In this document: in pieces, positions 1 through 9,203 of the stretch
Layout: every line of letters starts with the position of its first letter
How positions within the stretch are numbered: position 1 is the stretch's first letter
NCBI GenBank assembly: GCA_965214205.1
Contig: OZ243941.1
Location: 434,001 to 498,000, forward strand
Length of the DNA stretch: 64,000 bases
Origin: G963663315 sp965214205
GTDB taxonomy: Bacteria; Pseudomonadota; Gammaproteobacteria; Arenicellales; Poriferihabitantaceae
Direction: 5' to 3'
Translations under genes and position numbers: made by a program
Notes under the pieces: model-generated
The model's database searches: none
Seen by the model: the letters and a program-made list of their open reading frames with translations, nothing else
Told to the model about the DNA's origin: nothing

Positions 1-2557
1 CACCGCCTGTCTGAAGAACCGGAGTCAATGTTTTGCGAACATCGGATACAGCCGCAAAAGCGCTGACGATCAGGGACAACGGAGAGACCACTTTTTGCGG
101 ACAGCCGCTTTCATCCCGCCACACCGTTTTCATGGACATCGAGTCCTTGCCGACCGGAATTGAAATCCCCAACTGTGGACATAATTCCATCGCCACGGCC
201 TGGACGGTTTGATAAAGCCGGGCATCGTGGCCTGCTTCGCCAGCCGCCACCATCCAGTTCGCCGACAACCGAATTTGCCCGATGTCGTCAACACAGGCGG
301 CGGCCAGGTTGGTAATCGCTTCGCCAATCGCCATACGGCCACTGGCCGGCCCGTCAACCACCGCGAGCGGGGTTCGTTCACCAATGGCGAAAGCCTCGCC
401 CGTGAACCCCCGATAACCCGCGCAACTGACCGCGGCATCCGACACCGGCACCTGCCAGGGGCCCACCATCTGGTCGCGGGCAATCAGGCCAGTGACACTG
501 CGGTCGCCAATGGTCACCAGAAAGGTCTTGTCCGCCACCGCGGGAAAGGCCAGTACCCGGTCCACGGCGGCGTCAATGGCGAGGCCGGAAAAATCGGGTT
601 CATCGAATGACCGGATTTCTGTGACCGCGTTGCGAAACATCTTCGGCGGCAGCCCGAACAGCGTTTCCATCGGCAGGTCAATCGGAGAAGCCGTACCCCC
701 GGAAACATCCGTATCGCGGGTATCGCGTATATCCTGTGTATCGAAGCGCCGATCTGTCAGTCTGAGCGTGGATTCGGCCGTGGCCACGCCCACCCTGGCA
801 TACAGGCATCGTTCACGGCGGCAGACCCGCTCGAACTCCCGGTAGCGGTCCCGGTCAATCGCCAGTACATAACGCTCCTGGGATTCATTGCACCAGATCT
901 GCATCGGCGACATGCCCGGCTCCGCGTTCAGGATATCGCGCAATTCAAATCTCCCGCCTGATTCACAGTCGTGCACCAGTTCAGGCAATGCGTTGCACAA
1001 GCCGCCCGCCCCGACATCGTGGATGGAAATAATCGGGTTGTGTTCGCCCATTGCACAGCAGGTATCGATCACCTCCTGACAACGCCTCTGCATTTCCGGA
1101 TTGCCGCGTTGCACAGAAGCGAAATCCAGCGATTCGGAGCTGTCTCCGGAAGCGATGCTGGAAGCCGCTCCGCCGCCGAGCCCAATCAGCATGGCCGGCC
1201 CGCCCAGAACGACAATGGGCGTGTTGTCCGGTATCGGTTTCTTGGCGATATGCGCGGGGCGGATATTGCCCAGCCCGCCCGCGAGCATGATCGGTTTGTG
1301 GTAACCGTAGCGCTGCCCCGGCTGGTCGGCAACCTGTTCGAAAGTACGGAAGTAACCGCAAATATTGGGACGGCCAAACTCATTATTGAACGCCGCCGCT
1401 CCAATCGGAGCTTCCAGCATGATTTGCAGGGGTCCGGCGATACGCCGTGGTTTTTGCTGCGGCGGCTCCCAGGGTTGTTCCAGACCGGGCAGCCGCAGAT
1501 GCGACACCGAATAACCGACCAGCCCCGCTTTTGGCTTTCCTCCGCGGCCGGTGGCGCCCTCGTCCCTGATTTCCCCTCCCGAGCCGGTGGCGGCGCCGGC
1601 AAAGGGTGAGATCGCGGTCGGGTGGTTATGGGTTTCCACCTTCGCAACGAAGTGTACGGACTCCTCCACAAACGAATACAGGCGGGATTCCGGGTGCGGG
1701 GCAAACCGCTCCGAATCGAAGCCCTCCAGCACGGCCGCATTATCCCGGTAGGCCGACAAGGTCCCGCCGCTGTTTTGATCATGTGTGGCGCGAATCATCG
1801 AAAACAGGGTCCGGTCCTGGTCGATACCGTCTATATTCCAGTCGGCATTGAAAATCTTGTGCCGGCAATGTTCGGAATTGACCTGGGCGAACATCATCAA
1901 CTCGACATCAGTGGGATTCCTGCCCAATTCGGCAAACCGTTTCAGCAGATAGTCCTGTTCCTCCCGGTTCAACGCGAAACCGGATTCCCGGTCAGCCGCT
2001 TCGAGAGCGGACGCTCCCCCTGCCAGCAGATCAATCACTGCCAATGGGGCGGGAGCCGACTGGACAAACAGCGCCTCGGTATCGCGCTCACGGTCGAGCA
2101 GGGACTCCGTCATCGGATCATAAATCACTCCGGCGGCGGATTCGGAGGGCAGACTGTCGAGTCCGGCAAACCGCCATCGAATACCCCGCTCAACCCGCCG
2201 GATCGAACCCAGCCCGCACAGATGAAATATATCGGTCGCCTTGCTGGACCACGGTGAAATCGTCCCCAGCCGGGGGACCACATAGCGCGTCAGCGGCGGG
2301 CCGCCCTGTGACCGGACTGCCACGGCTGGCCGATCACCGGCGGCATCAACCCCGGTGGCATCAACCGCAGTGGCATCAACATTGAGCAACTGCGCGACAA
2401 TGGCATGCTGCCGGGGAAGCAGCGTTTCGCTGTTATCGATAAAATAATAATGGATTGCGTCGATGCGGACACAGGAAGGCGCGAATTCCTGAATCCGCGC
2501 GAGAATTTTTTGCTTGCGAAATTCGGATAGCGCGTCAGCGCCCGGAACTATCAGCAC
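1..2557 (-). CDS. purL: Phosphoribosylformylglycinamidine synthase, partial (C-terminal part beyond window)
   Basis: This enzyme makes FGAM from FGAR, glutamine and ATP in purine synthesis. About 852 codons are visible without a stop; the usual enzyme has about 1295, so roughly the last third, including the glutaminase domain, lies left of the window. The N-terminus reads VLIVPGADALSEF, matching the start of known PurL proteins. Conserved stretches follow: GTISPWSSKATDI, VNSEHCRHKIFNA, VETHNHPTAISPFAGAATG and GKDSMSMKT. The likely start is GTG at 2557, overlapping the dapA stop by 7 bases, which implies translational coupling. An in-frame 15-base repeat near 2335-2382 gives three VDAxG/T units in the N-terminal domain, which is unusual for this protein. 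Confidence 0.96.
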   Translation of the reverse strand, partial: MLIVPGADALSEFRKQKILARIQEFAPSCVRIDAIHYYFIDNSETLLPRQHAIVAQLLNVDATAVDATGVDAAGDRPAVAVRSQGGPPLTRYVVPRLGTISPWSSKATDIFHLCGLGSIRRVERGIRWRFAGLDSLPSESAAGVIYDPMTESLLDRERDTEALFVQSAPAPLAVIDLLAGGASALEAADRESGFALNREEQDYLLKRFAELGRNPTDVELMMFAQVNSEHCRHKIFNADWNIDGIDQDRTLFSMIRATHDQNSGGTLSAYRDNAAVLEGFDSERFAPHPESRLYSFVEESVHFVAKVETHNHPTAISPFAGAATGSGGEIRDEGATGRGGKPKAGLVGYSVSHLRLPGLEQPWEPPQQKPRRIAGPLQIMLEAPIGAAAFNNEFGRPNICGYFRTFEQVADQPGQRYGYHKPIMLAGGLGNIRPAHIAKKPIPDNTPIVVLGGPAMLIGLGGGAASSIASGDSSESLDFASVQRGNPEMQRRCQEVIDTCCAMGEHNPIISIHDVGAGGLCNALPELVHDCESGGRFELRDILNAEPGMSPMQIWCNESQERYVLAIDRDRYREFERVCRRERCLYARVGVATAESTLRLTDRRFDTQDIRDTRDTDVSGGTASPIDLPMETLFGLPPKMFRNAVTEIRSFDEPDFSGLAIDAAVDRVLAFPAVADKTFLVTIGDRSVTGLIARDQMVGPWQVPVSDAAVSCAGYRGFTGEAFAIGERTPLAVVDGPASGRMAIGEAITNLAAACVDDIGQIRLSANWMVAAGEAGHDARLYQTVQAVAMELCPQLGISIPVGKDSMSMKTVWRDESGCPQKVVSPLSLIVSAFAAVSDVRKTLTPVLQTGG
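2335..2382 (-). repeat. Three-copy 15-base in-frame repeat inside purL
   Basis: The bases GTTGATGCCACTGCG occur three times in tandem with small changes and encode VDATA-VDATG-VDAAG near residue 60 of PurL. The unit length is a multiple of three, so gain or loss of copies would keep the frame. It lies in the variable N-terminal domain. Confidence 0.7.
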
Positions 2558-3429
2558 ACAACCCCTGCAAAAGCCATCGCCTCCCGCAGACGGTCATGAT
2601 ACTGCCCGGAAAACACAGTCAACGGCAATCGAATTCCCTGTTCGACATAACCCATTTCATGCAAGGCCCATTTAGCCGGAATCGGATTGGATTCCAGAAA
2701 AAGCGTCTCATGCAACGGTTCCAGCCGCCGGTTGATCTCCGCGGCGGAGCCGAGATCACCCCGCGCCGCCGCTGTCATCATCTCATGCATCTGCCTGGGC
2801 GCAACATTGGCCGTTACCGAAATACAACCGTGGCCACCCGCCCTGACCAACTCCAGAGCCGTATCGTCATTGCCCGAATAAACCGCAAAATCCGGGCCGC
2901 AGCGTCGGTTAAAATCCGCCACCCGGGGAATATCCGATGTGGCGTCCTTGATACCGACGATATTGGGAATGGCAGACAGATCAACGACCGTATCGTTCTG
3001 CATGTCGAGCGAGGTTCGTGACGGGACGTTGTACAGGATTTGAGGAATGTCTACCGCTTCGGCGATATGCCTGAAATGCTGGTACAGGCCATGCTGAGTC
3101 GGTTTGTTATAGTAGGGAACTACCAGCAGACAGGCGTGAACGCCCAGTTTCGCGGCTCCGTCGGTCAGCTCCACGGCCTCCGAGGTCGAATTCCCGCCAG
3201 TACCCGCGATAACCGGCAAGCGGCCATTGGCAAATTCGACCGTCCGGGCGATGACCTCCAATTGCTCATCAATGGTCAGGGTCGCCGATTCCCCTGTGGT
3301 GCCCACCGAAACGATCCCGTCAGTCCCGTTTTGAACATGAAAATCCACCAGTTTCTGAAGACCGGGGTAATCAATGGCGCCATCCTCCAGCATCGGCGTA
3401 ATCAACGCCACCAGGCTACCTTTCAGCAT
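2551..3429 (-). CDS. dapA: 4-hydroxy-tetrahydrodipicolinate synthase
   Basis: The enzyme condenses pyruvate with aspartate semialdehyde, the first committed step toward diaminopimelate and lysine. The 292-residue length equals that of the E. coli enzyme. The GTTGES motif places T44 and T45 in the pyruvate-binding positions, ILYNVPSRT carries the catalytic tyrosine, and NIVGIKDAT carries the Schiff-base lysine. The gene starts with ATG and lies 67 bases downstream of the glyoxalase II gene. Its stop overlaps the purL start. A DapA paralogue acting on another 2-keto acid is possible, but the full motif set and length favour true DapA. Confidence 0.93.
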   Translation of the reverse strand: MLKGSLVALITPMLEDGAIDYPGLQKLVDFHVQNGTDGIVSVGTTGESATLTIDEQLEVIARTVEFANGRLPVIAGTGGNSTSEAVELTDGAAKLGVHACLLVVPYYNKPTQHGLYQHFRHIAEAVDIPQILYNVPSRTSLDMQNDTVVDLSAIPNIVGIKDATSDIPRVADFNRRCGPDFAVYSGNDDTALELVRAGGHGCISVTANVAPRQMHEMMTAAARGDLGSAAEINRRLEPLHETLFLESNPIPAKWALHEMGYVEQGIRLPLTVFSGQYHDRLREAMAFAGVVC

Positions 3430-3496
3430 TTTTTCCTCAAGTGGAATACAGTTTCAGAGCCGGTGATCTTACTGTTTTCAATGATATTAAACAACC

Positions 3497-4288
3497 TCAC
3501 CAGTGGTTCCTCAACTCGCGCAGCTTGAGAAATACGGTCTGCGGGCCGGGCGCGTCTCCGATCTCCGGAAACTCCAGTTGCAGCCGTTCAATCACCTGCG
3601 GATTCTGCAATCGGAAGAACGTGTTGATTTCCTTTTCCCGCCCCAGGCTGGTTACCAGCGCCTTTTCAGGGTCCTGACCGGCTGTTTCATCCAGCAGCGA
3701 TTGCGCGGCCTGGTTGCCCGGTTCCCGGTCGAGAGTGAATTCGAGATTGTTATGAAGGTAATCATGCCCCGGATAGATCAATGTGTCATCGGATAATCCC
3801 GCCAACTGCCGCGCGAAGGTCTCATAAAGCTCTTCCGGGTGGCCGCCGTTGTGACAGTTTCCGGCGCCCGCGTTGAACAACGTATCCCCACTGAACAACG
3901 CCGGGGTTTCGGTATGGCTCAGCAGGCAGACATGACTCATCGTGTGTCCGGGGGTATCCAGCGCTTCCAGCTCCACGGTTTTCCCGACCTGAATGACATC
4001 TCCGGCCTCGAGGCCACGGGACATCTCGGGAATCGCCGTCCGCGCGCCATGATGGGCCAGAACCCGCGCTTGGGTGGCGGCCACCACTTTCCGGTTTCCT
4101 CCGGTATGGTCGCCATGTTCGTGGGTATTGACGATCTGCGTAATATCCCACCCCTGATCTTTCGCATATCCCAGACACTTCCTGTGATCCAGCGGATCAA
4201 TAGCCAGCGCTTCGCCCGTCTCCGGACAGGCGACCAGATAATTAAAATTCCGGTATGCGTTGCCGGTCCAGATTTGCTTGACAATCAT
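3497..4288 (-). CDS. gloB: Hydroxyacylglutathione hydrolase (glyoxalase II)
   Basis: The protein of 263 residues has the metallo-beta-lactamase fold. It hydrolyses S-lactoylglutathione to lactate and glutathione in methylglyoxal detoxification. The metal motif THEHGDHTGG is followed by DTPGHTMSH, the bridging aspartate in FSGDTLF and YPGHDY, in the order expected for glyoxalase II. The C-terminal part with SLGREKEINTFFR matches the glutathione-binding domain. The open frame extends upstream to 4513, but that part overlaps the amidotransferase gene, so I take the ATG at 4288 (MIVKQIWTGNAYRN), five bases after the upstream stop. It is part of the coaBC-to-purL run. Confidence 0.9.
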   Translation of the reverse strand: MIVKQIWTGNAYRNFNYLVACPETGEALAIDPLDHRKCLGYAKDQGWDITQIVNTHEHGDHTGGNRKVVAATQARVLAHHGARTAIPEMSRGLEAGDVIQVGKTVELEALDTPGHTMSHVCLLSHTETPALFSGDTLFNAGAGNCHNGGHPEELYETFARQLAGLSDDTLIYPGHDYLHNNLEFTLDREPGNQAAQSLLDETAGQDPEKALVTSLGREKEINTFFRLQNPQVIERLQLEFPEIGDAPGPQTVFLKLRELRNHW

Positions 4289-4293
4289 TTTTG

Positions 4294-5076
4294 TTACTCG
4301 TGTTCTTGCAGGAGAAAATTGTTGATCCATTTCATGACGGCGTCTGAATCGGTATCGTGTTGCGCCAGCGACCGCAGCGTGTTCTGATAAACCTCCGGCC
4401 CGATCAACTCCTTCCTGAATTCTGCTCTGAAAGCGCAGAACTCCTTGTCGAATTCCGGATGTCCCTGGATACCCAGCATTTTGTGGTCGGCGACAATCAT
4501 GCTGTTTGGGCAAAAATCATTTTCCGCGATGGCTTCAAATTCCGGCGGAACCTCCACGACCTGATCCTGATGGATGACGACCAGATTGTAGCGGTCGCCG
4601 TCCAACGGCGACTGGCTGGAGGAGCGGCTAGAGGAGTGACCAGAATCGTCCATCCATGACTTTCTATCCGTGATTTGCGCGGTCTGGATACCAAAACCCC
4701 ATCCCGATTCAGCTTTTTCCGCTCGGCCGCCGAGGGCATGGGCGATCAGTTGATGACCAAAACAAATCCCCACCACGCGAACATTCCGCTCCCAGCAATC
4801 GACCACGAACCGTTGCAGGGATTTGATCCATGGCCGGTCTTCATACACGCTGTAGCGCGACCCGGAAATCACATAACCGTCATATTCCCCCGGCTCCGGC
4901 AACGCCTCGCCTTCAAAACAGCGAATCGCGGTCAGACGGATTTCATCGGCGTCCGGATCCAGGGCGTTCTGGAACATCGCGGTATACGTGCCATATTGAT
5001 CCCGGTCCGCCTCATCAATGTCATCACACAGCAGCAGCCCGACATGGAGGGGGGATTGCTTTGATCGGGTCATCAT
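4294..5076 (-). CDS. Class I glutamine amidotransferase-like protein
   Basis: This 260-residue protein is a stand-alone glutaminase-type domain related to the GMP synthase amidotransferase. The nucleophile elbow GICFGHQ gives C105, and GIQGHPEF gives H206 and E208 as the rest of the triad. Such proteins can transfer glutamine nitrogen or hydrolyse gamma-glutamyl compounds; the substrate cannot be read from sequence. A serine-rich segment at about residues 142-158 interrupts the usual fold and looks like a lineage-specific insert. The ATG at 5076 overlaps the coaBC stop by four bases. The neighbouring glyoxalase II gene might hint at glutathione-related chemistry, but this is weak. Confidence 0.85.
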   Translation of the reverse strand: MMTRSKQSPLHVGLLLCDDIDEADRDQYGTYTAMFQNALDPDADEIRLTAIRCFEGEALPEPGEYDGYVISGSRYSVYEDRPWIKSLQRFVVDCWERNVRVVGICFGHQLIAHALGGRAEKAESGWGFGIQTAQITDRKSWMDDSGHSSSRSSSQSPLDGDRYNLVVIHQDQVVEVPPEFEAIAENDFCPNSMIVADHKMLGIQGHPEFDKEFCAFRAEFRKELIGPEVYQNTLRSLAQHDTDSDAVMKWINNFLLQEHE

Positions 5077-6326
5077 GATTTCAACGAAGCCCCGTATCCC
5101 GGCAATCCCGTAATTTCCTCGATAATCCGGATGGCCAGTCGATACTTGTCGGTTCGGGCAAGGACAGCCTGCTCCACCTTTCCCCGCCCCCTGTCCTCAT
5201 CGTCCCTGAAATACAACAGCGTAACGGCATTATCCCCGCTATCGAACACTGCATCCCCGGCAACATTATTAGCCACAATCATATCGACATTTTTCTCCTT
5301 CAGCTTGGTGGTTGCGTTATCCAGCAGATTCTCGGTTTCGGCGGCGAACCCGACCGTGAAAGGCCTGTTTTCCAATGCCGCCACCTCCACCAGTATATCC
5401 GGATTCCGGGTCAGGGTGATAGTGGCGCTCTCGTTGTCCTTTTTGATTTTCTGCTCTGCCGCCTGTACCGGACGATAATCCGCCACCGCCGCAACCGCGA
5501 TGAAAATGTCCGCCTTGTCCACCTGTTGCATGACCTGGTCACGCATTTGCCGCGCCGAGGTTACATTGATTCGCCGGACAGCGGACGGAGCTTCCAGATT
5601 GACCGGCCCGCAAACCAGGGTCACATCCGCGCCGAAGTCGATGGCTGCCTGAACGATGGAGAACCCCATTTTCCCGGAACTTCGATTGGTGATTCCCCGC
5701 ACCGGGTCAATCGCTTCCCAGGTCGGACCGGCCGTTATCAGAACCGATTTTCCGGCCAGCAGCCGCGGTACGCCGTCACCGAGTATCTGCTGGGCGATCT
5801 GTTCCGGTTCCGTCATCCTCCCCGGACCGGTTTCCCCACAGGCCTGATTGCCCTCGGCCGGCCCAATCATCCGAATCCCCCGCGCCTCCAACCTTTCCAT
5901 ATTGTCCTGGGTCGCCTGGCTCTGCCACATTTGCTGATTCATGGCCGGGGCGATGATCACCTCCGCTTCAGAAGCCAGAATCAGAGTGGATAGCAGGTCA
6001 CCAGCCTCTCCGTGCGCCACTTTTGCGATGAAGTTCGCAGTCGCCGGAGCGACGATAATGATTTCAGCCCAGCGCGCCAACTCGATATGCCCCATGCCCG
6101 ACTCGGCGTCCGTATCCAGTAAATGCCGGAAAACCGGATGCCCGCTAACCGCCTGCAGAGTGAGCGGAGTAATGAACGCCTGCGCCGCCTCGGTCATCAC
6201 GACCCGCACATCCGCGCCGCGTTCCAGCAATCTCCTGACCAGATCCGGCGATTTATACGCCGCGACCCCGCCGGTCACCCCGACCAGAATTCTTTTGGAT
6301 CGATGTATTGTCGAAGCCGCGTTCAT
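5073..6326 (-). CDS. coaBC: Bifunctional phosphopantothenoylcysteine decarboxylase / phosphopantothenate-cysteine ligase
   Basis: CoaBC joins cysteine to 4'-phosphopantothenate and decarboxylates the product, two steps of coenzyme A synthesis. The N-terminal flavoprotein domain shows ILVGVTGGVAAYK, the catalytic histidine in MGHIEL, PAMNQQM and the ACGETGPGRM loop. The C-terminal ligase domain shows LITAGPTWEAIDPVR and NRSSGKMG, with a lysine in QKIKKDN. The start is ATG at 6326, giving 417 residues. The longer reading frame to 6503 would run into radC on the other strand and has no matching sequence. It heads a run of minus-strand genes ending in purL. Confidence 0.95.
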   Translation of the reverse strand: MNAASTIHRSKRILVGVTGGVAAYKSPDLVRRLLERGADVRVVMTEAAQAFITPLTLQAVSGHPVFRHLLDTDAESGMGHIELARWAEIIIVAPATANFIAKVAHGEAGDLLSTLILASEAEVIIAPAMNQQMWQSQATQDNMERLEARGIRMIGPAEGNQACGETGPGRMTEPEQIAQQILGDGVPRLLAGKSVLITAGPTWEAIDPVRGITNRSSGKMGFSIVQAAIDFGADVTLVCGPVNLEAPSAVRRINVTSARQMRDQVMQQVDKADIFIAVAAVADYRPVQAAEQKIKKDNESATITLTRNPDILVEVAALENRPFTVGFAAETENLLDNATTKLKEKNVDMIVANNVAGDAVFDSGDNAVTLLYFRDDEDRGRGKVEQAVLARTDKYRLAIRIIEEITGLPGYGASLKS

Positions 6327-6446
6327 AATGTAGAGTCCGGTCTGCAAACGAGGAAGCCCTTGAAACAAGCTTCTGCCCGCCAGCAACACACTAATAAGTT
6401 CGTATAGCGCCAGTGTGAAGTTTAACGTATTTGTATGGAAATAATC

Positions 6447-7130
6447 ATGACAATAAAGGAGTGGCCAGAGTTGGAAAGGCCGAGAGAGAAACTTTTGCAT
6501 CATGGCGCCGGTTCGCTCAGCGACGCCGAACTGCTCGCCATATTCCTGCGTACCGGCGTACCCGGCAAATCGGCGGTGGACATCAGCCGGGAACTGATCA
6601 ATGACTTTGGTGACCTGAGAGGCGTGCTGACCGCGAAACAGGAATCGTTTTGCCAGACTCCGGGCCTGGGGCCGGCAAAATTTTCATACATGCAGGCGGT
6701 GCTGGAATTGGGCAAACGCTTCCTGGAACAGAAAATGCAACCCCGGGACGTAATGACCAATCCTGAGTCGGTCAACCATTTCCTCAGCTCTCACTTGCGT
6801 GACCGGAGCCGGGAAATATTCGCGGTCCTGTTTCTCGACAACCGGCATCAGGTAATCAAATACGAAGAAATGTTTCAAGGCACACTCGGTAGCGCGGCGG
6901 TCCACCCGCGGGAGATAATCAAACAGGTTTTGCACTACAACGCGGCGGCGATCATCATTGCCCACAACCATCCGTCCGGCATCGCCGAACCCAGTCAGTC
7001 AGATGCCGACATCACCGTCAAGATTCAAAAGGCGTTACAACTGATTGATGTCAGGCTGCTGGATCACATTGTTGTCGGAGATGGGGAATTTGTTTCATTG
7101 AGTAACCGGGGTATCATTCAGGGAGGGTAG
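6447..7130 (+). CDS. radC: RadC family JAB-domain protein
   Basis: The protein has the RadC layout: an N-terminal helix-hairpin-helix region (SDAELLAIFLRTG, TPGLGPAKF) and a C-terminal JAMM metalloprotease-like domain with HNHPSG followed by SDADI. Its role is not settled; an early link to DNA repair has been questioned in the literature. I choose ATG 6447 (MTIKEWPEL) because GGAA sits seven bases upstream; ATG 6435 would add four residues and has no visible ribosome site. It is divergent from coaBC, sharing the 120-base region 6327-6446, and is followed after seven bases by cobO. Confidence 0.92.
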   Translation: MTIKEWPELERPREKLLHHGAGSLSDAELLAIFLRTGVPGKSAVDISRELINDFGDLRGVLTAKQESFCQTPGLGPAKFSYMQAVLELGKRFLEQKMQPRDVMTNPESVNHFLSSHLRDRSREIFAVLFLDNRHQVIKYEEMFQGTLGSAAVHPREIIKQVLHYNAAAIIIAHNHPSGIAEPSQSDADITVKIQKALQLIDVRLLDHIVVGDGEFVSLSNRGIIQGG

Positions 7131-7137
7131 CACAGCC

Positions 7138-7674
7138 ATGAAATCAAGAGAGCGACGAGACGGCGTTACGCTGGTCCATACCGGCAGCGGGAAGGGCAAG
7201 TCCTCCAGCGCCTTCGGCGTCGTGTTCCGGGCCGCTGGCTGGGGACTGAAAGTCTGCGTGATTCAATTCATCAAGGGAAAATGGAAAACCGGCGAGCAGC
7301 TTGCCGCCGAAAAATTTGATAATATCGAATGGCACGTGATGGGGGATGGATTTACCTGGGATACCAATAACCCGGAACAGGATATCAAGACCAGCCGGGA
7401 AATCTGGGAGTTCAGCAAGGAAAAAATCCTTTCCGGAGAATTTGATCTTGTCGTGCTGGATGAAATTAATTATTGTTGCGGCTTTGGCTGGATCACCGGA
7501 GAAGAAATTGCGGACTTTATCACCAACAGCAAACCGTCCTGGCTCTACCTTGTCCTCACCGGCAGGGATGCCGCCCCGCAAGTAATCGAAGCGGCGGATA
7601 CCGTGACTGAAATGACCAAAATCAAACACGCTTTCGAACAGGGCATCATGGCCGCCCAAGGCGTTGAATTCTAG
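7138..7674 (+). CDS. cobO: Cob(I)alamin adenosyltransferase (CobO/BtuR type)
   Basis: This 178-residue P-loop protein transfers the adenosyl group from ATP to cob(I)alamin or corrinoid precursors. The P-loop region reads HTGSGKGKSSSAFG, the Walker B-like strand FDLVVLDEINYC follows, and YLVLTGRDAAPQVIEAAD is typical of the family. Length fits CobO/BtuR. A purine-rich ribosome site (GGGAGG) lies within the end of radC. The gene sits three bases before soxB, so it may be cotranscribed with the sarcosine oxidase genes, although no cobalamin-dependent enzyme is evident in the window. Confidence 0.93.
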   Translation: MKSRERRDGVTLVHTGSGKGKSSSAFGVVFRAAGWGLKVCVIQFIKGKWKTGEQLAAEKFDNIEWHVMGDGFTWDTNNPEQDIKTSREIWEFSKEKILSGEFDLVVLDEINYCCGFGWITGEEIADFITNSKPSWLYLVLTGRDAAPQVIEAADTVTEMTKIKHAFEQGIMAAQGVEF

Positions 7675-7677
7675 GCG

Positions 7678-8922
7678 ATGAACCGTTACTCCATATTCAG
7701 CCTGATCCGCAACGCCATCAGCTATCATCAGAACTGGCAGCAATCATGGCGCAGCCCGACCCCCAGGAAGAAATATGACGTCGTGATCGTCGGTGGCGGC
7801 GGCCACGGCCTGGCGACCGCGTATTACCTGGCCACCGAATGCGGAATCAGCAATGTCGCCGTAATCGAAAAAGGATGGCTCGGAGGCGGCAATACCGGCC
7901 GCAATACGACCATCGTGCGCTCTAATTATCTTTGGGATGAATCGGCAGCCATATACGAACACGCCATGAAGCTGTGGGAAGGCTTGAGCCAGACTCTCAA
8001 CTACAACGTGATGTTCTCCCAGCGCGGACTGCTTCATCTGGCGCATAATGTCCATGACATGCAGGAAATCGGACGCCGCGGCCACGCCATTCACCTGAAC
8101 GGAATCGACTCGGAATTCCTGACCCCCTCCCAGGTGAAACAGATGGTGCCATTCATCAATCTGGACTGCCGCTACCCGGTAATGGGCGCCCTGTTGCAAA
8201 AACGCGGGGGGACGGCCCGGCATGACGCGGTAGCCTGGGGCTATGCCCGGGCGGCGGACGCGGCCGGAGTCGATATTATCCAGAACTGTGAAGTCACCGG
8301 ATTCCGCCAGCAGAACAACGTCATTCAGGGAGTGGAAACCAGCCAGGGTTTCATTGCCGCCGGCAAGGTCGGCTGCGTGGTGGCGGGCCATTGCAGCGTA
8401 CTGGCCGAAATGGCCGGTTTCCGGCTGCCAATCGAATCCTTCCCGCTCCAGGCGCTGGTATCCGAGCCGGTCAAACCGATTCTCGATTGCGTGGTCATGT
8501 CCGGCAGCATTCACGCCTACATCAGCCAGTCCGACAAGGGGGAACTGGTAATCGGCGCCGGTTCGGACGCCTACAACTCCTACTCGCAACGCGGTGGATT
8601 CGATGTCATTGAGGAAACGGTGGGTCCTGTGATCGAGCTGTACCCTGTTTTCTCGAGAATGAAAATGCTGCGCCAGTGGGGGGGTATCGTCGATGTGACG
8701 ATTGACCGCTCACCGCTGATTTCCAAAACCCCGGTGGAAAACCTGTTTTTCAATTGCGGCTGGGGGACAGGCGGGTTCAAGGCGACACCGGGGTCGGGGC
8801 ACGTGTTCGCTCATTCGATCGCCAGCGGCGAAATGCACCCGATCGCGGAGCCGTTCTCGATCAACCGGTTCAATAGCGGCGCCCTGATTGATGAAGGCGC
8901 GGCGGCGGCGGTGGCGCACTGA
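7678..8922 (+). CDS. soxB: Sarcosine oxidase, beta subunit
   Basis: This is the catalytic flavin subunit of the heterotetrameric sarcosine oxidase, which converts sarcosine to glycine with folate-linked capture of the one-carbon unit. The FAD-binding motif VVIVGGGGHGLATAYYLA lies at about residues 35-52. RHDAVAWGYARAA places H182 at the position that carries the covalent FMN in known enzymes. QWGGIVDVTIDRSP and CGWGTGGFKATPGSG are typical of the DAO-type fold. The 414-residue length is normal. The stop TGA overlaps the soxD ATG by one base. Gene order B-D-A(G) matches characterised sox operons. Confidence 0.96.
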   Translation: MNRYSIFSLIRNAISYHQNWQQSWRSPTPRKKYDVVIVGGGGHGLATAYYLATECGISNVAVIEKGWLGGGNTGRNTTIVRSNYLWDESAAIYEHAMKLWEGLSQTLNYNVMFSQRGLLHLAHNVHDMQEIGRRGHAIHLNGIDSEFLTPSQVKQMVPFINLDCRYPVMGALLQKRGGTARHDAVAWGYARAADAAGVDIIQNCEVTGFRQQNNVIQGVETSQGFIAAGKVGCVVAGHCSVLAEMAGFRLPIESFPLQALVSEPVKPILDCVVMSGSIHAYISQSDKGELVIGAGSDAYNSYSQRGGFDVIEETVGPVIELYPVFSRMKMLRQWGGIVDVTIDRSPLISKTPVENLFFNCGWGTGGFKATPGSGHVFAHSIASGEMHPIAEPFSINRFNSGALIDEGAAAAVAH

Positions 8923-9203
8923 TGTTCATCATTGACTGCCCCTGGTGCGGCCAGCGCGACCAGAGTGAATTTACCGCGCACGGAGAAGCGTATATCGCCC
9001 GTCCCCGGCAACCAGAACAATTGTCCGACGAAGAATGGGGGGACTATGTCTTTTTCCGCAAAAACAGCAAGGGCATTCATTGTGAGCGGTGGGTGCACAG
9101 TCATGGATGCAGGCGCTGGTTCAATGTCGTCCGGGATACCGTCACCGACCGGATACACGCAACCTGCAAACCCGGTGAACCGCGCCCCGAGGTAGAGGAA
9201 TGA
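8922..9203 (+). CDS. soxD: Sarcosine oxidase, delta subunit
   Basis: SoxD is the small zinc-binding subunit of heterotetrameric sarcosine oxidase. The 93-residue protein has C6 and C9 (CPWCG) and H59 and C63 (VHSHGCRRWF), the four zinc ligands expected from known structures. The acidic segment LSDEEWGDYVFFRKN is typical. It overlaps soxB by one base and the fused soxA-soxG gene by four bases (ATGA), so the three frames are probably translationally coupled. Confidence 0.95.
   Translation: MFIIDCPWCGQRDQSEFTAHGEAYIARPRQPEQLSDEEWGDYVFFRKNSKGIHCERWVHSHGCRRWFNVVRDTVTDRIHATCKPGEPRPEVEE

Noticed and set aside
6327..6503. N-terminal extension of CoaBC by 59 residues
   Set aside because: It would overlap the divergent radC start and has no CoaBC-like sequence; ATG 6326 fits the family.
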